Position numbers and translations under genes: made by a program. From positions 1 to 64,000 of the forward strand of contig JAEYUO010000072.1 of NCBI GenBank assembly GCA_023432465.1: 64,000 nt of DNA. Reading direction: 5' to 3'. Positions 24,801 through 32,297 of this stretch are shown piece after piece (the stretch's first letter is position 1; every line of letters starts with the position of its first letter). The notes below the pieces were generated by a model. That model saw only the letters and a list, made by a program, of their open reading frames with translations. It had not been told where the DNA came from and did not search any database. The DNA is from Planctomycetota bacterium (lineage in GTDB: Bacteria > Planctomycetota > Phycisphaerae > Phycisphaerales > UBA1924).

Positions 24801-27582
24801 CGTCGGGGTCGGTGTCGTTGGCCAGCACGCCGCTGGCGGCGTTGACGTTGAGGGTTGTGTCTTCGTTGACGCTGTAGGCGTCGTTTACGGCCAGGGGCGG
24901 GTCGTTGACCGGCCCGACGGTGATGGTCACGGTCGCGATGTTGGACTGGGCGCTTTCGCCGTCGCGTGCGCGATACGTGAACGTGACGATCCCGTTGAAG
25001 CCCGGCGCGGGCGCGTACATGAACGAGCCGTTTGCGTTGAGCGAGACCGTGCCGCTGGTGGCTGGAGTGTTGATCACCGCCGTGAGGGGCAACGGACCAT
25101 CGATGTCGGAATCGTTGATCAGCACGCCCTGTGCCGCGGAGATGTTGAGCGTGACATTCTCATCCGTCGCATACGCATCATTCGCGGCAACGGGCGGATC
25201 GTTCACCGGAGTGACCGTGATCGACACGGTCGCGATGTTGGACTCGGCGTTCGCTCCATCGCGGGCGCGATAGGTGAAGCTGTCCGGGCCGTTGTAGTTG
25301 GCGTTTGGCGTGTAGGTGAACGAGCCATTGGCGTTCAGCGTCAGGGAACCGTTGGTCGGGCTGGAGGCGAGCACGGCCGTCAGCGGGAGCGGACCGTCAA
25401 CATCGGTGTCGTTGCCGAGAATGCCCGGAGCGCTGATGACGAGCTGCGTGTCCTCCGGCGTCGAGTATGCATCGTTCACGGCGACGGGAGAGTCATTGAG
25501 CGGCGTGACGGTGATCGACACGGTCGCAATGTTGGACTCGGCGTTCGCCCCATCGCGGGCGCGATAGGTGAAGCTGTCCGGTCCGTTGTAGTTGAGGTTC
25601 GGGATGTAAGTGAACGAACCGTTGGGGTTGAGCGTGAGGGAGCCGTTGGTGACGCCCGAAACAACGATGGCGGTCAGCGGGAGCGGCCCGTCGATATCGG
25701 TATCGTTGCCGAGAATGCCCGGCGCACTGATGACCAGTTGCGTGTCCTCGGGTGTCGAGTACACGTCGTTGTTGGCGACCGGCGCATCGTTCACCGGGGT
25801 GACGGTGATCGTCGCGGTGGCGACATTGGAGAGCAGGCCTCCCTGGTCGCTCGCTCGATAGATGAACGAATCGATCCCAAAGAAGTTCGGGTTTGGGATG
25901 TAGACGAACGAGCCGTCACTGTTCAGCGTCAGCGATCCGTTCGTGGTCGTCGAGACGAGTTGGGCGGTCAGCATGTCCCCGGGGTTTGGATCGCTGTCGT
26001 TGGCCAGAACGCCGAGAGCCGCGCTGACGTTGAGGGTGGTGTCCTCCGGGGTCGTGTAGATATCGCTCACGGCCACGGGCGGCATGGGCTCGCAGGCGTC
26101 GCCGATCCCGTTCGTGTTCGTGTCCTCCTGCCCGGGGTTGGCGATGTCAACACAGTTGTCGCAGACGTCGCCGACACCATCGCCGTCAGCATCCTCCTGG
26201 CCGGGATTGGGTGTGAACGGGCAGTTGTCGCATTCGTCGCCGATGCCGTCCATGTCCACGTCAGACTGGATCGGGCCGCCGACCCCGCGGAGCACGGGTG
26301 GGTTGAAGACCGTCGGGCAGTTGTCGCAGACGTCACCGACGCCGTCGCCATCGACATCCGACTGATCCACATTGGGATCGCCCGGGCAGTTGTCGATGAA
26401 GTCCTCAACGGTGTCGTTGTCGGCATCACCGGTGCGTTCGACCGCCCCGATGTCCGAGTTGTTCCCGCCCGTGGCCGGGGGGATTGTCGGCTGATTGAAG
26501 GGGCGGGGCGCGCCCCGCTGATCGGCGAAGATTCCGGTCTCCGCGGATCCCTTGTCCACCGCCGGGCTGGTCAGGGGCAGCGCGTGGGTCCGCGAGAAGC
26601 CGCGATAGTTGCCCAGGGGCATCAGCGCCGGATCGGTGTTGTACAGCTCCGTGGCCTGAGCCGCGGGGAGGTTTCCGCCGGTGTTCACGCCAAAGAGGTT
26701 GAAGCCGTCGCTGACGTACAAGGCGGGCGAGACGAGCCGGACGTTGGTCGCGTTCTGCGTCCCGGTGCCGCCGCTGTTGTTCGCGACGATGGTGTTCTTG
26801 ATCCGAAGACCTCGCTGGGCGAAGATGCCGCCCGCGTTCGCGACGTTGTTGTTGGTCGCGGTGTTGAAGGCGATGGTGCAGTTGGTGATGACGACTTCCG
26901 GCGACAGGACCCGCAGGCCGCCACCGGATTCGCCGATGTTGCTCGAGATCGTTGAGTTGCGGATCGTGGTCGGAGCGGTATCGAACGCGTAAACGCCGCC
27001 GCCGAGGCCGCCCTGGTTGTTGGCGACGGTCGAGTTGATCATGATCAACTGCGCGCTGGGGCTGTTGCCCGAGGCCACGCCACCGCCGAGCTGACCGGAG
27101 TCCGTGCGGTTGTCGCGGATCTCGCAGGTGTCGATGGTCAGCATGCCCTGATTGAGCACGCCGCCGCCATTGGTCAGCGGCGCCGCGTGTCCGCCCGAGA
27201 TCGTGAGCCTGCGGAGCACGCCCGTCCCGCCCGGCGCGACGGTAAACACGCGGTAGTGCGGGACGGAGCTGTCGCGGCGGACTTCGATGCGGGCCGGGAG
27301 CTGAGGGCCCTCGATCGTGACATCCGTGGTGATGATCGGGAGCGGATTCGCGTCAGACAGCAGGATCTGGCCGCTGACCGCGAACTGGATGATGTCGGCA
27401 TCCGGATTGGATTCGGCCAGGATCAGGGCCTCACGCAGCGTGGTAACGCCGTCGTTGGGGTCGATGGTGTCGGCGAGGCTTGTGACCGTGATTGTTCCGG
27501 CGGAAGCGGCCTGACATGACAGCAGAAGCGTCAAGATTGACGCCAGACGCCTACCCGCGGCAGGGAACAAATGCCACGACAT
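21808..27582 (-). CDS. Giant secreted CSLREA/cadherin-like repeat protein with dockerin-like end
   Basis: A 1,924-residue exported protein. Signal peptide 1-29 (MSWHLFPAAGRRLASILTLL... ASA). Then a CSLREA-type segment (ITVTSLADTIDPNDGVTTLR) and a right-handed beta-helix to about residue 370 (repeated IxNSTISSN, GGGV turns). Thrombospondin type 3-like calcium repeats follow (DVDGDGVGDVCDNCP and relatives, about 385-495). Nine tandem cadherin-like repeats of about 98 residues fill 501-1386, each with PEDT, GVLANDTDxDGP, NGSLTLNxNGSFTYTPN and DSFTYRARDG. Next come an HYR-like domain, DCNGNGIPDSCE motifs, two beta-rich carbohydrate- or metal-binding-like blocks with paired Cys, and the final DADGSGDVTVADIFAFLSAWF dockerin-like motif. 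The start is supported by AGGAG eight bases upstream. It is probably a calcium-stabilised adhesin or cell-surface fibre. Confidence 0.9.
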   Translation of the reverse strand: MSWHLFPAAGRRLASILTLLLSCQAASAGTITVTSLADTIDPNDGVTTLREALILAESNPDADIIQFAVSGQILLSDANPLPIITTDVTIEGPQLPARIEVRRDSSVPHYRVFTVAPGGTGVLRRLTISGGHAAPLTNGGGVLNQGMLTIDTCEIRDNRTDSGQLGGGVASGNSPSAQLIMINSTVANNQGGLGGGVYAFDTAPTTIRNSTISSNIGESGGGLRVLSPEVVITNCTIAFNTATNNNVANAGGIFAQRGLRIKNTIVANNSGGTGTQNATNVRLVSPALYVSDGFNLFGVNTGGNLPAAQATELYNTDPALMPLGNYRGFSRTHALPLTSPAVDKGSAETGIFADQRGAPRPFNQPTIPPATGGNNSDIGAVERTGDADNDTVEDFIDNCPGDPNVDQSDVDGDGVGDVCDNCPTVFNPPVLRGVGGPIQSDVDMDGIGDECDNCPFTPNPGQEDADGDGVGDVCDNCVDIANPGQEDTNTNGIGDACEPMPPVAVSDIYTTPEDTTLNVSAALGVLANDSDPNPGDMLTAQLVSTTTNGSLTLNSDGSFVYIPNPNFFGIDSFIYRASDQGGLLSNVATATITVTPVNDAPVANNDVYSTPEDTQLVISAPGILGNDTDIDGPLPLTAIVVSGVTNGSLTLNPNGSFTYIPNLNYNGPDSFTYRARDGANAESNIATVSITVTPLNDSPVAVNDAYSTPEDTQLVISAPGILGNDTDVDGPLPLTAVLASSPTNGSLTLNANGSFTYTPNANYNGPDSFTYRARDGANAESNIATVSITVTPVNDPPVAANDAYATDENVTLNISAAQGVLINDSDIDGPLPLTAVINTPATSGTVSLNANGSFMYAPAPGFNGIVTFTYRARDGESAQSNIATVTITVGPVNDPPLAVNDAYSVNEDTTLNVNAASGVLANDTDPDGPFPLTAQLVTGPASGSLVTFNANGSFTYTPNPNFNGQDTFTYIARDGEGLASQPATVTITVNAVNDPPVAVDDFYTTPEDTQLVISAPGVLANDTDPDGPIPTAALLTQGPTNGSLTLNLDGSFTYIPNANFSGVDTFRYRARDVTNLQSANTALVTITVMPVNDPPVAVNDAFSTGEDTQLVIAAPGILGNDTDVDGPLPLTAVLEAGPSNGSLTLNANGSFTYTPNLNFNGADSFTYRARDGANASSNIATVSITVTPVNDPPVALNDAVSTPEDTVLTVNVPGVLINDTDVDGPFPLTSVLVSTTTNGSLTLNANGSFSYTPNLNFNGSDSFTYRARDGAGAESNIATVSITVIPVNDPPMAVNDSFTVRNNDVLTVTAPGVLANDTDVDGPFPLTAELLGDVAVGTLVFNTDGSFTYTPQAQFIGQATFVYQARDGENAASNTAIVTISVTPTNRPPIARCRDVVIDARTSCPPSFEVSIADVDNGSTDPDIVDGDSITLALSSTGPFPIGQTSVTLTVTDSFGEIDTCTATVTVLANDCNGNGIPDSCEILDGSAADCNNDGVPDECECFWNNGDAIYANINPDGQLSHLGGGSPDGGKAADDFFLREDMVHRISAFSGQMLTNSWPGLRRAKLQLYRDCNGKPELTPFMTFTNSQIVAEIPAPDGFTLVTYRFDLCDEQLWLDGGTYWVSLIGLTDNVTDDLSYWAVSGDQQQRDPIIANVPCKARGIEGGNWNEFEFTDWETIAECCVGCVGFAFKLEGESCKIIWNNGKPDLSYEGRGGAASGVVRELTAQSVDNFVIAPCTDDTICFIEGYIWSNCDPLPAFVQIFDNDCRLPNEVIFSAPPTKIEVLDETWNVDGFTYRLHRVQLCGINLTLTPGRNYWMQFGATSGGNYSTSSFFAYSAGCEACTVPHGPTGLTRVIAPIPDAEWSTKGRDFAFRVGVRQAAVHGVTGGGNHSVPDSCMADADGSGDVTVADIFAFLSAWFTGCP
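23425..26082 (-). repeat. Nine tandem cadherin-like coding repeats of about 295 bp
   Basis: The interval of 2,658 bases encodes nine consecutive copies of a 97-100-residue unit beginning PPVAVNDxYxTPEDT and ending ATVSITVTPVND. Adjacent copies 2, 3 and 7 are the most alike, sharing near-identical ITVTPxND, GILGNDTDxDGPLPLTA and SFTYRARDGANA segments, which points to recent duplication or gene conversion among them; copies 1 and 9 are the most diverged. Confidence 0.9.
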
Positions 27583-27690
27583 GTGACCGGCTCCTAACAA
27601 ATAGCCAGCGCGAAACACACACCTCTCGACCACGCGCTCCGTGCGCGGCTTCAGCAAGGTGGACAGGCCGGTGGCCCGGTTGCGAGACCC

Positions 27691-27719
27691 ATTAGACCAG
27701 CTTCCGGGTCAGAACTCAA
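27691..27719 (-). promoter_or_regulatory. Promoter of the giant secreted-protein gene
   Basis: On the minus strand TTGAGT (27719-27714) and TCTAAT (27696-27691) are separated by exactly 17 bases, matching the -35 at four and the -10 at five of six positions. The leader to the start codon at 27582 would be about 100 bases. Confidence 0.45.
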
Positions 27720-27868
27720 GACCTATGTGCCGATCCTGACAGGTTTTACGACATTTTCGGTTATCCGGCACCTTATTGGACGGCCGCTCGATGAACAACC
27801 GTCCGAGAACTCGCCGCGACCCTCGCTCAGGCTCAAGCGGGAGGGACGAGGACAGGGCAAGTCCAGTT

Positions 27869-27970
27869 TCAGGCCAGGATCAGGATGATCATGAACGCGA
27901 TCGCACCCAAGAGACCAAGGAGCAGAAGGACCGATGCCAGACGCATCATCAACTGGTTCTTTTGACGCAT
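27869..27970 (-). CDS. 33-residue single-pass membrane protein
   Basis: A short ORF encoding 33 residues: a basic N-terminus (MRQKNQLMMRL) followed by one continuous hydrophobic helix (ASVLLLLGLLGAIAFMIILI) and a TGA stop. The start codon is preceded by AGGAG with eight bases spacing, as good as any ribosome site in the window, which is the main reason to accept it. With Arg and Lys only before the helix, an N-in single-pass topology is expected. It lies between thiG (45 bases upstream) and the giant secreted protein gene, all on the same strand, but the giant gene has its own candidate promoter. It resembles the many uncharacterised small bacterial membrane proteins; function unknown. Confidence 0.6.
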   Translation of the reverse strand: MRQKNQLMMRLASVLLLLGLLGAIAFMIILILA

Positions 27971-28014
27971 GGACGGGCTCCTGAAACGTCATGGGAGGGT
28001 GTGAACTTGGGGGG

Positions 28015-28875
28015 TTACTCCCCGGGAATATAGCTGATGACGCCCTCCCAAGGGGAGCTTGCCGAGGCGTAGAGCTTGCGAGGGATTCGTCCGGCGAGAT
28101 AGGACTGTCGGCCGGCGATGCATGCATGACGCATGGCGTGCGCCATCAGCGGCGCGTTGGCGGCGTGGGCGACGGCGGTGTTCAGCAGCACGCCGTCGGC
28201 TCCGAGCTCCATCGCTGTCGAAACGTCGGATGCGCCACCCACCCCGGCATCGACGATGACGGGGTATGCGGGGTCTCCCTGCTTGAGAAGTTCCAGGCAG
28301 AGCAGGATGTTGTTCCGGTTGAGCACGCCCTGGCCCGAGCCGATCGGCGAGCCCGCGGGCATGACGCTCGTTGCGCCGGCCTCCTTGATGCGCAGCGCGG
28401 CGATGGGGTCATCGCTCGTATAGGCCAGGACGTGAAACCCGTCCTTGACCAGCTCGCGTGTCGCTTCGACCGTGCCCATCGGATCGGGCAGCAGCGTCTT
28501 TTTGTCGCCCAGGACCTCCAGCTTCACCCAGCTTGCCCCGGGATTGCCGAGTTGTTCGAGGATCTCGCGGCCGAGCCGGGCAACGCGAACGGCATCGTCT
28601 GCTGAGAAACACCCCGCCGTGTTCGGAAGGATGGTGTAGCGTGACAGATCGATGAACGACAGCAGCGACTCGTTCCGTTCGTTGTAAAGCCGCTCGCGGC
28701 GGACGGCCACGGTAATGACCTCCGAACCGCTGGCATCGAGCGAGTCTCGCATGAGGTCGTAGGTCTTGTACTTGCCGGTCCCGAGAATCAGGCGGCTGGA
28801 GAAGGATCGGCCTCCGATGATCAGCGGGGCCGCGGCGGGGTCCGCGATCGGCGTATGGGCGGCGGTGGTGGTCAT
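28015..28875 (-). CDS. thiG: Thiazole synthase ThiG
   Basis: A 286-residue TIM-barrel enzyme that builds the thiazole phosphate of thiamine from deoxyxylulose phosphate, dehydroglycine and the ThiS thiocarboxylate. Conserved blocks are LILGTGKYKTYDLMRDSL, ITVAVRR, LPNTAGCFSADDAVRVARL, WVKLEVLGDKKTLLPDP with the Schiff-base lysine at about 118, VMPAGSPIGSGQGVLN, and VIVDAGVGGASDVSTAMELG in the phosphate-binding end. The start MTTTAAHTPIADP was chosen; the longer frame overlaps thiS. It follows thiS by 16 bases in a two-gene unit. No TPP riboswitch motif is visible upstream. Confidence 0.95.
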   Translation of the reverse strand: MTTTAAHTPIADPAAAPLIIGGRSFSSRLILGTGKYKTYDLMRDSLDASGSEVITVAVRRERLYNERNESLLSFIDLSRYTILPNTAGCFSADDAVRVARLGREILEQLGNPGASWVKLEVLGDKKTLLPDPMGTVEATRELVKDGFHVLAYTSDDPIAALRIKEAGATSVMPAGSPIGSGQGVLNRNNILLCLELLKQGDPAYPVIVDAGVGGASDVSTAMELGADGVLLNTAVAHAANAPLMAHAMRHACIAGRQSYLAGRIPRKLYASASSPWEGVISYIPGE

Positions 28876-28891
28876 GTCCAAGGGTACGGTG

Positions 28892-29101
28892 TCAGCCGCC
28901 GCCGACGAGGGAGACCACTTCGAGCGTGTCGCCCTCTCCAAGCTCGTGCTGTGCGTGGCTGGCCTTGGGGACGAGCACGCGGTTGACTTCGACTGCACAG
29001 GCCTGCCGATCGAGCTTGAGCTCGCGGAGAAGGTCGGCGATGCTGGTCCCAGCGGCGATTTCTCGTTCCCCGCCGTTGATCTGAATCCGAATGGTGGTCA
29101 T
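28892..29101 (-). CDS. thiS: Sulfur carrier protein ThiS
   Basis: A 69-residue ubiquitin-like sulfur carrier. MTTIRIQINGGEREIAAGTS begins the beta-grasp fold, ACAVEVNRVLVPKASHAQHEL is the core, and the chain ends VVSLVGGG, supplying the C-terminal Gly-Gly that is adenylated and thiocarboxylated; one extra Gly follows the usual pair. It donates sulfur to ThiG, encoded immediately downstream with a 16-base gap. An in-frame ATG six codons upstream (MPTIRAM) is possible but not typical. The upstream lipoprotein gene is divergent, sharing about 93 bases of intergenic DNA. Confidence 0.92.
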   Translation of the reverse strand: MTTIRIQINGGEREIAAGTSIADLLRELKLDRQACAVEVNRVLVPKASHAQHELGEGDTLEVVSLVGGG

Positions 29102-29194
29102 TGCTCGGATTGTTGGCACGCCGGTCGTGTAACGTTTGGCTTGCCCGGACGTATCAAGGGCACGGGGGCGGCAGGAAGCCCGGGAGCAGCGGCG

Positions 29195-30349
29195 ATGGCC
29201 ATGGGTCGATATCGAGGATGGCTTGCGGTGGGAGTGCTTGCGTTCGGGCTGGCATCTCTGGTGGGGTGCGAGCGTCGCAAAGACTACAGCCAGGACACCC
29301 CCAACGACGTGATCCGCTCGGCCGTGGAGATGGTGCGAGACGGGCAGACGCAGCGCCTGCCGGACCTGATTGCCGCGGACAACGACGAGATGCGCCGGAT
29401 GCTCGACCGGCTTGGGGTGTTGTTTGGGAACATGCAGAAACTCGCCGCGGCGGCGCAGGAGCGATTCCCGGAAGACATGGCCCGGATCCGCGCGCAGGCG
29501 GAGAAGGAAGCCGCGGAGGGCGGGGCCAATCCGATCCTGAGCGCGTTGAGTTCGGCTCGACCGGGCGGTGGGCGCGGGGGGCCACCGAGCGAGGATGACG
29601 AGAGCGCGGTGCGTGGTTTGATCAACCGGCTTTTCGCCGATCCGTATGGGTGGTTGGATCTGAACGCGTCGCGGCTCTCCGCGGAGAAGATCACGGATGA
29701 TCAGGCAACGATCCTTCTCGACGGTGAGCCCCTGATTCCTGTTGTCGGGCTGCCGATGATCGAGCGCGATGGCAAGTGGTATGTGTCGCTACCCACCAGC
29801 ATGCCGCCTCTGAGCCTGGGGTGGCCGCGGTCCAAGCCGCAGTGGGACATCATCCGGTCGCTGGTGACGATCATCGACAAGGCGGTGATCGAGATGACCG
29901 AGGACATCAAGCAGGGGCGAGTGGGGGGGCTGGATCAACTGGCGAGCAAGGCGCAGGAGAAGATGATCTTCCCTGCGGCGATGGCCTTCCTGGCGTATCA
30001 GCGAGAGATGGATGTACGGTCGCGGGTGGATCGTCGGCTCACCCAGTTCCGAGCCCGCCAGCGAGAGTGGATGAAGAGTTGCAAGGACAAGGGGCGCGAA
30101 GTATCGCCGAAACTGGTTCAGGTGATCGATCGGGTCGCGCCGCAGGAACTGGAGCAGATCGTCCGCAAGCGGGTGTCGATCGCGATCGAGAGGCTCTCCA
30201 ACGCGGAGTTCGAGGACCTGGTGACGGACTGGTGCAGGGGCCGCGGCTTGTCAGTCGCTCTCGAGGGCGACATCAGCGCGGGGGCGGTGGATGCTCGTAT
30301 TGAGGCGTGGCTTGCCGCGCAGGATCGCGCATCGGCTGCAAAGAAGTGA
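29195..30349 (+). CDS. Putative lipoprotein of unknown function
   Basis: A 384-residue protein with a lipoprotein signal peptide: hydrophobic WLAVGVLAFGLASLVGC with the lipobox Cys at residue 25, followed by Glu-Arg-Arg. The mature part is mainly helical and charged (DVIRSAVEMVRDGQTQRLPD; RRLTQFRARQREWMKSC) with one short beta region (LLDGEPLIPVVGLPMIERDGKWYVSLP) like a small surface-binding sheet. No domain is recognised. GGAG lies eight bases before the ATG at 29195; a second ATG two codons on is possible. It is divergent from thiS and its stop is only four bases from the convergent lipid-kinase-like gene. Confidence 0.7.
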   Translation: MAMGRYRGWLAVGVLAFGLASLVGCERRKDYSQDTPNDVIRSAVEMVRDGQTQRLPDLIAADNDEMRRMLDRLGVLFGNMQKLAAAAQERFPEDMARIRAQAEKEAAEGGANPILSALSSARPGGGRGGPPSEDDESAVRGLINRLFADPYGWLDLNASRLSAEKITDDQATILLDGEPLIPVVGLPMIERDGKWYVSLPTSMPPLSLGWPRSKPQWDIIRSLVTIIDKAVIEMTEDIKQGRVGGLDQLASKAQEKMIFPAAMAFLAYQREMDVRSRVDRRLTQFRARQREWMKSCKDKGREVSPKLVQVIDRVAPQELEQIVRKRVSIAIERLSNAEFEDLVTDWCRGRGLSVALEGDISAGAVDARIEAWLAAQDRASAAKK

Positions 30350-30353
30350 GCGG

Positions 30354-31238
30354 TCATCCGGTGAGCACGTTCAAGGCACCGGTCCGAAGCGAGAACGGCA
30401 CGTCCGTCTGGCCGGGGAGTATGCCGAAGTACTCTCCATCAAGCTGGATTGGTGCCTCGGTGGCCGGGCGCAGCAGGACCTCGGTGCCGGACGCGTAGAC
30501 AACACTCGGGTCGTTGAGATGGTTCCCCAGCATGACCTGCAGGGATCGCCGGATGATGTCGGATCGGCTTCGGATCGGCAGGAAGACGATATCGAGCCTG
30601 CCGTCGGTCATGCTTGCTCTCCGGGCGGGGTCGAGCCGTCCGGCATATTGCCGCGAGTTTGCTATGACGACCATGCCGGGGCGTTCGCGGACCCGCTCGC
30701 GCCCGTCGATGCAGACAGTGAGGGCGATGAAGCGTGCTTGAAGAAACTCGGCAATGATGTGCCGCGCGTAGGTCAGCCGAGAGATGGCGCCCGTTCGCGC
30801 GGCGGCGAGTCGCTGGACAACGAATGCGTCGAATCCCACGCTCGCCATGAGCATGAAGGGGCGGGTCCCGCAGACACCGATGTCCACCCGGAGCGGCTTC
30901 GCCAGGTTGATCGCGGCGATGGCGGAAGCTGTATCAGGCAGGTGGCCGAACTCGCGGGCGAAGAGATTCTCCGTGCCGAGAGGAAAGTGAAGAAGCGGCA
31001 CTCCAGCTTCGATCGCCAGAGGCGCGGCATGGTGAATTGTGCCGTCGCCACCGGCGACAATCAACGCTCCGGCGCCCCGGAGCGCGGCGAGGAGATGCTC
31101 ATCGCGAGATGTGTTCCGGTTGACGTCGAGCGAGGTGACCTCGTGGCCGGCGCCACCGAGTTCCTGTAGCAGTTTCTCAACGGCTTGGCGGCCCTTGCCG
31201 CGGCCGGAGATCGAGTTGCAAAGAACAACAAGACGCAT
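30354..31238 (-). CDS. Diacylglycerol/lipid kinase-family protein
   Basis: A 294-residue protein of the YegS/DgkB-like lipid kinase fold. The N-terminal nucleotide-binding domain has NSISGRGKG (residues 8-16) and the diagnostic GGDGT at 63-67 (VAGGDGTIHHAA), then LLHFPLGTENLFAREFG, equivalent to the family P-x-G-T-x-N-D/x segment. The C-terminal beta domain (about 115-290) ends with PIQLDGEYFG, matching the usual QVDGE motif. It probably phosphorylates a lipid or sphingosine-like alcohol using ATP at the membrane; substrate undecided. The start MRLVVLCNSISG was chosen because it begins the fold; the frame remains open far upstream into the next gene, which is a high-GC artefact. Confidence 0.86.
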   Translation of the reverse strand: MRLVVLCNSISGRGKGRQAVEKLLQELGGAGHEVTSLDVNRNTSRDEHLLAALRGAGALIVAGGDGTIHHAAPLAIEAGVPLLHFPLGTENLFAREFGHLPDTASAIAAINLAKPLRVDIGVCGTRPFMLMASVGFDAFVVQRLAAARTGAISRLTYARHIIAEFLQARFIALTVCIDGRERVRERPGMVVIANSRQYAGRLDPARRASMTDGRLDIVFLPIRSRSDIIRRSLQVMLGNHLNDPSVVYASGTEVLLRPATEAPIQLDGEYFGILPGQTDVPFSLRTGALNVLTG

Positions 31239-31267
31239 GGCGGGAGAGCGTAGGGGCAACTGATCCG

Positions 31268-32218
31268 TCAGCGAGCAGGGGGCGGCGTGTGGCGCGGCGA
31301 TGAGCCCTGGGCGGGCCGCCTTGCAGCGGCCTCCGCGCGTGCCCGGAAGCGGTCCAGCTTCGCCTCCGCCGCGACGTGGTTCCACACAGCCCAGCGGGCC
31401 ATGCTCTGCATGCGGAAGAGACAGAAGAGGAAGTAACCGGGGGGCAGAAAGACCATGCCGATCAGGCAAACTGCAAGAACGCCGCCCATCGCTCTTCCGA
31501 GCAGGCCCGTGTACGCGTTGAGAACCGCCAGCGAGATCACCAGCCCGCAGAAGCCGATCGTCCACGCGCATCCGCGCAGACTCTGTGCCAGCGAAGAATC
31601 CTCGGCCCAATCGGCAAGGTGCGCCAGGAACGCGCACGTGGGCCCCAGGCCGCCGACTGCAACCACCAGTGAAACGCCGGCGACCGAAATCGCGGCGTAG
31701 AGCGCGGCGGTCGACACCGTGGTGTTGTAGACCCAGATTGCGAACAGAATCAGCAGCACGCTGAGCGGCCAGAAGCACTGTGTGACGCGTGCGGCGATGC
31801 GCAGCCCGCGCCATTCTCGGAGAACATTGACTGTTGTCGTCGGCATCACCGGCCGCGGCCGGCTGCAGAGCCAGACGCCCACGACCCAACCCAGGGTGAT
31901 GCCGCCAAGCACCACAAGCACCGGGACATTGCGAACGAACAGAAGAGTGAGGAACATCACGAGCGCGGCCGTCGCGGCAAGGAACATCAGGAGCGCACCC
32001 GTCGCAAAGACCTCCAGCCATTCCATCGGTGCATGAACCAGTTGATCGGTGTAGCGGGGCGCCCGCTTTCGTCCCTTGATCGCCAGGCCGCACTCCGGAC
32101 AGTTTCCGCCAAGACGCAGACCCTTCAGGCTGTAACCGCAGCCGATGCAGCTTCGCTCGTTCAGGATGATGTCGGGTGGATGCGCCGATTCGGTCTGGCC
32201 GGGTGCGGTTGCGGACAT
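31268..32218 (-). CDS. Zinc-ribbon multi-pass membrane protein
   Basis: A 316-residue protein with an N-terminal zinc ribbon, Cys24-x2-Cys27 and Cys40-x2-Cys43 (CIGCGYSLKGLRLGGNCPEC), followed by about eight transmembrane helices between residues 60 and 275 and a basic cytoplasmic tail (LDRFRARAEAAARRPAQG). Proteins of this layout recur in Phycisphaerae genomes and are annotated only as hypothetical; the ribbon probably lies in the cytoplasm. The start MSATAPGQTES precedes the ribbon directly. Gaps of 29 bases to the lipid-kinase-like gene downstream and 79 bases to purQ upstream, all on the minus strand, allow co-transcription. Confidence 0.75.
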   Translation of the reverse strand: MSATAPGQTESAHPPDIILNERSCIGCGYSLKGLRLGGNCPECGLAIKGRKRAPRYTDQLVHAPMEWLEVFATGALLMFLAATAALVMFLTLLFVRNVPVLVVLGGITLGWVVGVWLCSRPRPVMPTTTVNVLREWRGLRIAARVTQCFWPLSVLLILFAIWVYNTTVSTAALYAAISVAGVSLVVAVGGLGPTCAFLAHLADWAEDSSLAQSLRGCAWTIGFCGLVISLAVLNAYTGLLGRAMGGVLAVCLIGMVFLPPGYFLFCLFRMQSMARWAVWNHVAAEAKLDRFRARAEAAARRPAQGSSPRHTPPPAR

Positions 32219-32297
32219 GAGACTGTTCCCGTGCGATGGAACTCGCCTGAGCCGGATCCGATACGCGACGGATCGCGAGGTGTTGCCCTCGCAAAGA

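Noticed and set aside
23425..26082. CRISPR-like periodic DNA
   Set aside because: The unit is about 295 bp, codes throughout in one frame and has no short palindromic repeat or spacers; it is a protein repeat.
24352..26955. 867-codon open frame on the + strand opposite the giant protein
   Set aside because: It is an antisense shadow of the tandem cadherin-like repeats and inherits a false periodicity (repeated IDGDG, VGVVG).
28876..29194. TPP riboswitch before thiS-thiG
   Set aside because: Neither the CTGAGA nor the ACCTGAT-type core motif is present on the coding strand upstream of thiS.
31239..32294. N-terminal extension of the lipid-kinase-like gene (646-residue frame)
   Set aside because: The extra 350 codons overlap the zinc-ribbon membrane protein and have no domain; the kinase fold begins at MRLVVLCNSISG.
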